Shown here piece after piece: positions 45,824-54,553 of a stretch of DNA of 64,000 bases. The DNA is from Malaya genurostris (Eukaryota > Arthropoda > Insecta > Diptera > Culicidae). The translations under genes and the position numbers were made by a program. A model generated the notes under the pieces. That model worked only from the letters and a program-made list of their open reading frames with translations. It had not been told where the DNA came from and made no database searches. The stretch is from assembly GCF_030247185.1 (NCBI RefSeq), contig NC_080572.1:127102405-127166404 (forward strand). The letters are read 5' to 3'. How positions within the stretch are numbered: position 1 is the stretch's first letter; the number at the start of each line of letters is the position of its first letter.

Positions 45824-46936
45824 ATAGAACGAAAAGCTTCTCGGATTCTGGATATTGTACATACCGACGTATGTGGTCCAATGAATTGTGCCACTCCTAG
45901 TGGAAATCTGTATGCGATGACTATAACAGACGATTATAGTCGTTTTACCATAACCTATCTTCTTCGACAAAAGTCGGAAGCTGCTGGCAACATTAAGGCA
46001 TACGTCAAATGGGTGGAAAATATTTTTGGGCGTAAGCCATGTGTTGTGCGTTCGGATGGAGGGGGAGAGTTCGTGAATAAAGAGCTGCGTTACTTCTACA
46101 AAACTGAAGGAATTCAACAACAATTCACCACACCGTATTCACCACAACAAAACGGTGTTGCTGAACGTAAAAACAGATCGCTTGGAGAAATGGCTACGTG
46201 TATGTTAGTTGACGCAAAGCTGGACAAACGTTTCTGGGGTGAGGCATTTTTGACCGCTACTTACCTGCAGAACAGGCTTCCCTCTAGGTCTATCATGAAA
46301 ACTCCACACGAGCTTTGGTGGGGAAAGAAACCAGATCTTGGAAAACTCCGCGTATTTGGCAGTGAGGCATTTGTACACGTGCCGGACATCAAACGTAAGA
46401 AAATGGATAGTAAGGCAAGGAAACTTACATTCATCGGATACGCTATTGAGCAGAAAGGATATCGTTTCGTAGACTTAGAGACGGATTTGATAACTATTAG
46501 CCGTGACGCACGATTCATTGAGCTCGGAAATGGTACATCACAAGTTGAGATACCATTCGCTGGAATTAAGAACACCACTGATAATATTCAGTTGATTCCT
46601 TTCGACGAAAAGAAGGAAGAGGAAGACTATGAAGATGCTGTTGAAAATAGTGCACCGGTAGACACGGATGAAAAATCTTTTTCAGATATTCGACGTCCAA
46701 TACGAAGTACCCGAGGTAACCGACCAACATATTTGGATGATTACGATCTGGAATTTGCTGTTGGCGTTGCTGCTTGCGCAGTTGAAGGTCCCATTAACCA
46801 TCGTGAAGCTTTACAGGATCCAGTGTGGCGTGAAGCCATGAATGAAGAGTTTGATGCTCATCAGCGAAATGAGACATGGAAGCTAGTTCCACGACAGAAG
46901 GACCAAAAAAATTATAGGATCGAAATGGATTTATAA
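45824..46936 (+). pseudogene. Copia 1 integrase core and start of RT
   Basis: Integrase catalytic residues in VHTDVCGPMN, VRSDGGGEFVN and QNGVAERKNRS; then VFGSEAFVHVP and the linker to RT (HREALQDPVWREAMNEEFDA). A frameshift occurs in the A-run at 46906-46912 (DQKN then YRIEMDL and a stop, where the family has a KIIGSKWIYK-like motif). Confidence 0.9.
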
Positions 46937-46937
46937 A

Positions 46938-48320
46938 GTGAAACGCAATCAAGACAACCAAATAGTTAAATGGAAAGCTAGATTGGTTGCACAGGGATAC
47001 ACTCAAAAGGCGGGTATTGACGTAGACGATGTGTTCGCTCCGGTTACATGTCAAGCAACTTTTCGGATATTCATTACAGTGGTATCAAAGCACAACATGT
47101 TTACTCGCCACTTAGATATAAAAACCGCGTATCTGTACGGACACCTTCAAGAAAAGGTTTTTATGCGGCAACCGCCGGGGTTCGAAGTTGCGGGGAAGGA
47201 ACGTCACGTATGTTTGCTTCAGCGCAGCATTTATGGTTTGCGTCAATCGGCTCGGTGTTGGAACAGGCGTTTGGAAGAAGTACTGATCAAAAATGGTTTC
47301 AAGGCAGCTATTTCCGATCCCTGTCTATATAGCAACGAAAAAGGTGAAACCAAGGTTTTACTTATGGTATATGTAGATGATCTACTTGTCGCATCGACAA
47401 ATGAAAAGGCGTTAGAAGAGATAACTGATAATCTACGAGCGGACTTCGAGCTGACCTGTCTTGGAGAGGTGCGACACTTTATCGGTGTGGAAGTCAAACG
47501 TGTGGATGGAATATACAAAACGAGTCTTCGAAACTATATCGAGAAACTGCTCGGTATGTTCGAAATGACAGAGTGCAAAATAGCAAAGTCGCCCATGGAT
47601 CCGGGGTATCTAAAGATCACCGAAACTGAGAAAATTTTCCAGGACCCCTCTTTGTATCGTAGCCTGGTTGGAGGATTATTGTATTTGGCTGTTGTGGCAA
47701 GACCAGATATCGCTGCGACTGCATCGATTCTTGGTAGAAAGTTTAGCGAACCTCGTGAATGTGATTGGGTTGCTGCAAAACGGGTTCTTCGCTATCTGAA
47801 GGGTACCAAAAGTTACCAATTACAACTAGGAGGAAACAAAAATCAGTGTCTCATCGGGTTTTCGGATGCAGATTGGGCAGGTGACGTCGGTAGCAGAAAG
47901 TCAACATCTGGAATGGTATTCCAGTTTGGAGGTGGTACGATCACATGGGCTAGCAGGAGACAAACAAGTGTCACGCTTTCGTCGATGGAAGCTGAGTACG
48001 TGGCTCTCAGTGAAACGTGTCAGGAAGCTTTATAGCTCAGACAGCTACTCTGCGACTTCGGTGAAACACAAGAACAATCCACCCTTATAAAGGAGGATAA
48101 TCAGGGATGTCTGTCGTTTGTGCGTTCTGAGAGAAAGAGTCGTCGAAGTAAGCATATCGATACTCGTGAGTGTTTTATACGGGAGTCGTGTATGAGACAA
48201 GAAATACGCCTGGAATATTGCCCGACTGATGTTATGCTAGCTGATATTATGACAAAACCACTTGGGACTTTAAAACACAGGGAGTTTACAGAGTTACTCG
48301 GATTGGTAGAGGACAAATGA
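46938..48320 (+). pseudogene. Copia 1 reverse transcriptase and RNase H
   Basis: RT from WKARLVAQGYTQKAGIDVDD with LDIKTAYLYGHL and the catalytic YVDDLLVA; RNase H with SDADWAGDVGSRKSTSG and SSMEAEYVALSETCQEAL. A TAG at 48033 replaces what is normally Trp before LRQLLCDFGETQEQS; the frame then continues to the true end near 48320 (MTKPLGTLKHREFTELLGLV). Confidence 0.9.
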
Positions 48321-48338
48321 GCTCTCATTGAGGGGGAG

Positions 48339-48593
48339 TGTTGAATGAAGCAATGACTACCTCATCATTATACAACTTGGATTTAACAATGTGTGCACCT
48401 TTAGTTAGCACGCATTGATGCTTTGACGTTTTTATTCTCTATATAGAAAAACCACTGAACCGCGTGGTGCGTTTATTTTAAAGTTACAAATAAAACTTGT
48501 TTCGGATTTCAATTCCGCGTTTTGTTTTACTCTACCGGTGTTTCGCTTTCCTCGTGTGTTGATCCGCTGCATTATACTGCGATACTGTCGTCA
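48339..48593 (+). repeat. 3' LTR of copia 1
   Basis: 255 bp, no difference from the 5' LTR found by eye. Preceded by the purine tract gagggggag (48330-48338). Confidence 0.93.
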
Positions 48594-49240
48594 TTCCCCA
48601 GCTTCATACGATGCCAACTCTTCCTCAGCGAGGTTGTGATTGTGATTGATAAATTGGTCAACCCACGGATGCAAACGAGTTTTAAAAAATTTTTTCACGT
48701 GCCTGTTCAACGTCACTAGTTTGTAATCGCCCTTGCTGGATTGAACTTTGAAGTTGCCGATTGGGCTATCTATGTAACCTGTAGGGTAACCAGATTTCAG
48801 AGGTGATTTCAAAACATTTATGAAGTCTAGTTCCAAGCAACTAACAGCGTTATTAACAACAGCACACACTCCGTCTAGCGATTGCGTTCCACGTCGAATG
48901 CACTTCCGAATAATGAAAAATACATCATCCAACATACTGGAGCATTGCTACCCGTTTCAATGCTGTACAAAATTATCGCTTTCAGGACGCTTTCTTCCAT
49001 GAAATAACTCTCTAAAAGTAAATATGTCCCGAGAACTTCCTGCATTTGCGTACTCAATCGGGACTTTTCAATCAACTCATTTAAAGTTTTTAGCTTTGCT
49101 TCCTAAGTATTTGGTTCCAGAGAACTTTTTTCGAGATTGAACTAAAAATACAAAGCGATTAGAAATTCATTTATACGAATTAGAATATCATTTACACTCA
49201 CCAAGCATCGGCGTTTGACAAACTTTATATACAATTCAGC
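48594..49240 (-). pseudogene. COG4: COG4 fragment, upstream part with an intron
   Basis: Minus strand: LNELIEKSRLSTQMQEVLGT, YLLLESYFMEESVLKAI, then after a 1-base slip MLDDVFFIIRKCIRRGTQSL, DGVCAVVNNAVSCLELDF and HKNLAEEE-like text ending ASYEAGE. This follows COG4, with its VLLEEYFMRE..., MVDDVFYIVKKC and CLCAMIN segments. A TAG replaces a Gln codon near 49105. A former intron with GTGAGT donor (near 49202) and TTTTTAG-type acceptor (near 49145) is still present, so this is a genomic, not a processed, copy. Confidence 0.85.
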
Positions 49241-49319
49241 CCTCGAATGAATTATTGTTATTTTTTGCTGTTTTTTGTAGGATTTTTAATAACCATGAAA
49301 TGTGGAATTATTCCACAAC

Positions 49320-49527
49320 TGTTTCAAACTGTTTGTTTATTTATTCTGGTGCTCCTTGGTAACTAGTTCATAGCAACTTAAACAGTGTTGCTCGAATAGT
49401 TAGTTTTTGTCATTTTCAAGGGGTCGCTACATTTATGGTAACTGGTGGTAAATCGCTCACGAACACTTTTTATTCCGATTTTTCTTCGGAGTGTCTGGTC
49501 GTGTCGTCGGCCTGGTCGTGTCGTCGG
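49320..49527. repeat. Type 1 end of element F with duplicated 17-bp terminus
   Basis: Subterminal block as in other copies (ggtaactagttcatagcaac), then cctggtcgtgtcgtcgg-type terminus twice in tandem (49494-49510 with one change, 49511-49527), then TAGAA. Confidence 0.88.
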
Positions 49528-49663
49528 TAGAACTGTTCAAATAAATAAAACTAAAACGGCTTGCTGGGGATACGTTTGTTTCAGATCCAGTTATGTGATA
49601 GACCACCCATATGAATCTTGCAGCTGCTGAATTTGCTCTAATTTATGTCAGTTTTAGAACTTA

Positions 49664-49701
49664 AATTTGAATTTATAACAAGCAGCCCCAGCAGCGTTTT
49701 A
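49664..49701 (+). repeat. 38-bp direct repeat, right copy (partner 37875-37912)
   Basis: Exact match to 37875-37912. The bases on either side differ. Confidence 0.85.
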
Positions 49702-51613
49702 CACGCAGAAAAAAAATGAAAAAATAATAAAATTTGAGTCTCATCCAACGAATATTTTTGTTGAAATAGTGACAAAAGAAAATCTGGTTTGATATTGCAA
49801 ATATTGCTACTTGAAACTACAAAACATGATAGTTTATTTTAGTTTAGTTTTTTGGATTAGTTTGTTTCAACCAATAGTTTGATAAAAACAACAAATATTT
49901 TTCTTGTGCGTTCCTGTCAATTTCGTGACAAACAGTTTCACAGTAAATTCAATTTGAAAAAATAGTTTAAAATGAAACGAACTCTAGTAAAAGTCAATAT
50001 TGACTCTTTTTAAAATCTATACATTGTGTTTTCCTTTCACACACAATTTCAATTCGTGGGCTTTCACTTTGTTATGAAATAATACCAACAGTATACAGTA
50101 TTAGTATGGTCTTTATTACATTTTCATTACTAAATCTGTGTATTCAACATGAATGATTTTATTAATAAATATATATATTTGAATCTGGGTCGATTTTTCC
50201 GCTTTCACAATGTCAGATGTTGCAAATATTTGGGTATTTAAGAATTCTAATACACTTAGTTCACATTTCATGAGGAATTATTTTCAGAATGAAATTATCG
50301 TGGACAAAACACAATTCTTCGTGGAATTAGAACTTTTCTGAATCCTAATAAGCATTCACTTGCTGTTTCTATTCGGATGATTCGTCATCTAATCAATATA
50401 TTCGACTTGTGAATATAAAATATAGTACTATTTCAGTGTAGATACCCATGCTCTATTTCGGGTACTTTTAAGAAAAATGAGATAACGCAAACATAATTAT
50501 GGTCTAAGCCCAATTCGAAAACCTGATCACACTGATGTTAAGAAACGAAAACGAGTGATGATAACGACGGTTTTCTAACAAATCAATAAACTTGTTTTAG
50601 ATTATACTCAGTAACAACGTGGGCAACAATAGTATTGTAAATTTTCGTAGTATGCCATTTTCCAAGCAAGTTGTCGTTACAGGTTGTTAGCTTTTTTACG
50701 AACTATCTATACAATACAAACCTTTCCGTTGACATACGTAGAGTAAGTAGTAAGAGATTCGAATAATACTAAAATGTCTGTTCATACACAAAACATACTA
50801 ATTTGTCGTAATTATTATTGTTAAATTAACTCTATTCGAAATGGTATGCTTTTGTATCAGTCTGAAGTGATTCAATTTTAACAATAACTGCTGCGAAGAA
50901 GCTCAGGGGTACGCACTTTCATTCAGAAACAAAATTATGTTTAAAGGTTTAGTAATTATTTTGTTAAATAATAGGTGACGAGTTGCGCCTTGGGGACAAA
51001 GCACGGATATATCTGTTTGATTATAAAAGTTTATTATTTTGGATTATGTTGGACTGCGTTTGGTGAAGATTTCATCTTACTATAATGATAACTTTTCAAA
51101 CGATTTTATTAATGCTTCACTTCTTCTGTGTTGTTAAGTAGAACAATGAAATAAAAATAAATAAAGAATGATGCATAAAATTATTTTACATACTACGAAC
51201 CCAACAAAAAACATTCGCATGATTAATTTACTTTTTTTCATTATCTAAGGCCATTTCTCAACATATTTGCAGCCTATTTTTAATAGTCCTGGTTTAGTAA
51301 AACAATATATGTGACACACACAGCAGGTTCACTGCAAAATTTTAAAAAAATCTAGTTTTCTTATTAACGAGAATTGCTTTGCTGAAAATAGCCTATCGCT
51401 CGTATCATAGTGTCTATACAAAGTAAAAAAAAATTGTGACTCTAACCAGTTAAGATTGTTCAATGAGTGATTGGCTAGACTAGTTCACATCTTTCAAACT
51501 TTGATCATATGTTTACCTGTTTCCTGTAGTACTAAATGTGCCTTATCTCTTGTCTTCCATGTTTTGGTTCCCGAAACAAGTAACTAAACGCAATTCAGCT
51601 CGAGTTCTCTTAT
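49702..51613. other. Intergenic and probable msps 3' UTR
   Basis: AT-rich, no open frame with family likeness. Seen from the minus strand the part nearest 51613 would be the msps 3' UTR; the word tttatt near 51029 gives an AATAAA on that strand. Confidence 0.5.
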
Positions 51614-52454
51614 TTACTTCTGCTGCTTTAGCTGCTCCAACTTCTGCGCCAACAACTCTCGTCGATGCAACGGAATATTGCTCACAATGCTGGTATTACC
51701 TCCGCTACCGCCACCATTACCACCAGGTGTTGGCCCTAAGCCAGAACCTAAGCCCCCACCTACTTCTTTGCGTAACAAATTGACCTTCGGTTGCAGCTGG
51801 TTAAGATTGAGATTTTCGTCCGTGATCTTGTTGTCCGAAAACTGACTGTTGCCGGTACTGGTTTGCTGATTTGGTGTATGGTTAGTTTTTGTCTGCAACG
51901 CAGAATAATTATGATAATATTGATGAAGCATTCTACTAAAAATCAAATATACAGTGAAACAAATATAATAACTATGTAAAGCCAAGTTATAGGTATTAAC
52001 TGCAACATATACAAATTCCAAAATAGATTCATGAAAAATAATTATTTATAATAATGACAATAATATATTATAAAACGTAATTTTTCGGTAGTTTTACATA
52101 TACTACGATGTTTTCTGGATGTTCAATTATTCTTGAGGCCAACCGCTTCCAAAACTCTCGCGGGAAATGATCCAAAACTTACCATAAGTGAATTTAATCG
52201 TTCCATCCAATAATCTGGATTTGTAGTCGAGTGTGTCACACGATTTCCTACCAACACTGTAAAACGTAAATAAATTAGGCACAATTCAGTCACACACCAA
52301 AATATTTTTTGATTGTATGAATACCTTTTTTATCATTATCACCCGTACCATGCCTTTTCGCGTCCAGTTCTGCCAGCCCATCGATTATGTATTTTTGGAA
52401 ACTGACACTAGCTCCTTTCAGGAATGGAAGTATATCTACGTCTGAGTATCTAGA
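51614..52454 (-). CDS. msps: Mini spindles / CKAP5 (XMAP215 family), last three exons
   Basis: XMAP215 proteins are TOG-domain microtubule polymerases acting at plus ends and spindle poles. Exons on the minus strand: 52454-52325, 52256-52183, 51892-51614, in phase; stop TAA at 51616-51614. The first gives RYSDVDILPFLKGASVSFQK followed by YIIDGLAEL, like the CKAP5 segment ending in EPFLKNSSQFFQSYVERGL; the second gives NPDYWMERLNSLM, like VYLERLKILR; the last ends LLAQKLEQLKQQK, like the KKRLERIK ending of CKAP5. A Gly-rich stretch in the last exon is lineage-specific. All TOG domains lie beyond the right edge. Exons look intact. Identification rests on C-terminal motifs recalled from CKAP5. 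Confidence 0.82.
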
Positions 52455-53040
52455 CTGTGGGTAAACAAGAGAAATAAAATCATTTAAAAAAAGAAGTTTT
52501 TTTATTTCAATTATAGAGATCATTCGCCTATAACAGAACATGAAAAAAAATCTTTACTCTTTAAGCTATGTAGGCTATGTGATAGGGATGCTCGTTTCCA
52601 TCACGCAAATCATAGCTCATGATCATTTGAGTCGAATTTATTATTGAATATCAGTCCGCACTTCTGTAGTCTGTCTTTTGTTACTGTATGGTCTAATCTG
52701 AGTCTTGAGAGTATGTTTGTAAAGTTGAATGACAAGTTTATATCGTGCAACCAAAGTTTAGGCTTACGTTTTTCAATTTACAATTCAGATTTATCCGCTG
52801 TCACCTAAGCGAATATTCAAAATAAAAGAATCAAATCTGACGATAGCCGAGAACACTGTTTTAAGGTTTAATATGTTCTAATCATAGATACCTTTTTCTT
52901 GAGATATTTCATCAGACTAGAAGTCAACAATAAAAAGACCTGTAATTCGTAATTCAATAAGTCTAAAAAATCCATTAATATTTGCGTTACAGTTCTTTTA
53001 ATGAATGTTACAGTATTAGATGGTTACTTTTCTCCAGTTC
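52455..53040 (-). other. Intron of msps, no gene seen
   Basis: AT-rich. The acceptor CCCACAG of the first visible msps exon (minus) is at 52461-52455. No upstream msps exon could be found from here to 64000. Confidence 0.6.
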
Positions 53041-53049
53041 GAACAAAAT

Positions 53050-53500
53050 CTCAAACCTTCCTCTTGAAAGGAACCATGTCAGTAGTAACGGACATGGAAT
53101 CAGCGCATCAGGATTGTTCCACGGTAAACGCTGAACTGATAAACTGAATCTACGTTGTATCGATTCGATTATATGAGCACCAGTTAGGTGAGGATTTTAA
53201 ATTACTGAGCAATATTCAAGGTTTAAACGAACAAGTCAACAATAGGGACTTTGAACAGAATACGTCTGTAAAATGTTAGCCATTTTCATTGCAAATTCTA
53301 AACTGCGAGAAATTTTAAAAATAAAATAGCAGATTTGTGGCTTGAATGTCAATTGCTCATCGAGAAAAACATCAAAATCTTTTAAGATCCTTGCGCTGAC
53401 TATCGTGGATTATTCCAGAAAATACTCGAAACGGAATGGCTCTTTTGGCTTCCTAATGCTAGAATGAAGAGTGAGAGGTAGATCAAAAACATCAGTTTAC
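53050..53500 (-). pseudogene. LINE reverse-transcriptase C-terminal fragment (jockey/CR1-like)
   Basis: Minus strand: KDFDVFLDEQLTFKPQICYF, SRSLEFAMKMAN, LVRLNLEYCSVI and AHIIESIQR, the usual tail of jockey/CR1-type RT (a short-lived VVLDxxL..., LVRPxLEYCS..., IExIQRRF order). Several stops. Lies antisense-collinear with msps inside its intron. Confidence 0.7.
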
Positions 53501-53833
53501 GATAGGTTTCAGAACAGCCATCAATGCATTGCTTGCCTTAAATCTCTCTGCTAGACGAAATTTTGCAACATAACAAGGAACATCTGGATTTGGTAGCACC
53601 GGCAACGAAACAGACACGATGCAAGAGAGGCGAGATATTTACTATTTTTGCAATTTCAGCTTTGACAGTTTTTCTTTGCAATAGATGAAACTGCACATCC
53701 ATAAGCAGAAACCGGGATTGTCGTTAATTATCTTCAAAACGGCTTGTTAAATATTGCACATTTCATGATGACAACATGATTGCAAAAACCCGAACGCTCA
53801 ATGAAACCTTCCTCAGATTTTCTTATTCCAAAA
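53501..53833. other. Non-coding, no feature recognised
   Basis: Intronic spacer between the LINE fragment and the minisatellite. Confidence 0.4.
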
Positions 53834-53965
53834 TGACTGTTATGCCAAATGACCAGTATGCCCAATAACCATTTGGGAAATAACCATAATTCCAAATGGA
53901 TTTATGCCAAACGGCGTTATGCTAAACGGTATTTAGCCAAACGACCTTATGTCAAACAGGGTAAA
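53834..53965 (+). repeat. Minisatellite of about 15-bp units (ttatgccaaacg type)
   Basis: About nine diverged units such as tttatgccaaacggc and gttatgctaaacgg. Because the unit is near 15 bp the frame is kept, giving a five-residue peptide repeat (YAKRR, YAKRY, LAKRP). Coding is not likely. Confidence 0.85.
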
Positions 53966-54033
53966 CCAACTCGAAACTATCTTCGAACCAATTGCACATA
54001 TTCTTCGGTAAACGTGAGTAATATTGCATCATT

Positions 54034-54185
54034 TTTTTGTTTCGATTATAGAGGTTTTAACCTTAAGGTCATTCGCCTCTTCGGGCCAGAAACATTTTCT
54101 GAACCTATGTGCGGGGTTGGGAATCGAACCCAGGCGGGCTGCGTGAAAGGTATCGACTTACCTATCACGCTATACCCGTCCCCTT
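54034..54185 (-). mobile_element. tRNA-derived SINE, complete, 152 bp
   Basis: Minus strand starts ggggacgggtatagcgtgat with A-box-like tatagcgtgataggtaag and B box GGTTCGATTCC, then a unique body and an A-tail at 54034-54040. Target duplication ATTGCATCATT (54023-54033 and 54186-54196). Same family as the fragment at 1-118. Confidence 0.88.
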
Positions 54186-54367
54186 ATTGCATCATTGTTA
54201 TCGTTTTTATTACTTAGCATAATATCATTATGACTGCGCCAGGCATGATTGGTACTATTGACCATCATGTGGGGAAATCTTTCACTAATTATATAGAACG
54301 TTTTGAAATACTATGCGGTCTCAATAAGGTAGTTGACGATAACAAGAGATGAAATTAAACTTATTTT

Positions 54368-54553
54368 TGTTAGAAGTGCTACACAGTGAAAGAACAGCCA
54401 GAAATTAAACACGTGTTTGTTCACTGATGAATAACTAAAGAATGAAGTTTTATTCCAATAAAAATAACAATACGACGAACTACGTACGTCAACAGGAAAA
54501 AGTAAAACTATGGTTGGTTTAAATCGATGATTTGTCTTCGCTGGGGCTCAACA
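54368..54553 (-). repeat. Probable 3' LTR of copia 2
   Basis: Minus strand begins TGTTGAGCC right after a purine tract (aagaaggag) and may end at TTCTAACA. Contains an AATAAAAC word. The far boundary is a guess from the TG...CA rule. Confidence 0.45.

Larger units (their letters stand above)
43321..48593 (+). mobile_element. Ty1/copia element 1, complete with two LTRs, 5.27 kb
   Basis: LTRs 43321-43575 and 48339-48593, both 255 bp, TGTTGAATG to GTCGTCA, identical as far as I can read. Target duplication TTCCC (43316-43320, 48594-48598). PBS 43576-43590, purine tract just before the 3' LTR. One gag-pol frame from 43717, broken by a 720-bp MITE, one frameshift and one nonsense codon. Inserted in the COG4 fragment of element F. 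Confidence 0.95.
42618..49510. mobile_element. TIR element F (CCGACGACACGACC family) carrying COG4 sequence and a copia insertion
   Basis: Type 2 end begins at about 42618, fused to the end of D' (ggtcgacgacacgacc, the two termini overlapping); type 1 end at 49510, followed by a tandem repeat of the last 17 bp (49511-49527) and TAGAA. Without the copia element it is about 1.6 kb and holds a LINE scrap (42885-42975) and a COG4 fragment. Confidence 0.75.

Noticed and set aside
48598..49110. A live COG4 gene on the minus strand
   Set aside because: The frame has a 1-base slip and a TAG, it is bounded by TIR arms, and the likeness ends abruptly; a captured pseudogene fits better.
51614..52021. 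A separate gene of 135 codons starting MEFVYVAVNTYN on the minus strand
   Set aside because: The first 40 residues are intron sequence. An acceptor at 51893 in phase with the two upstream exons makes this the last exon of msps.
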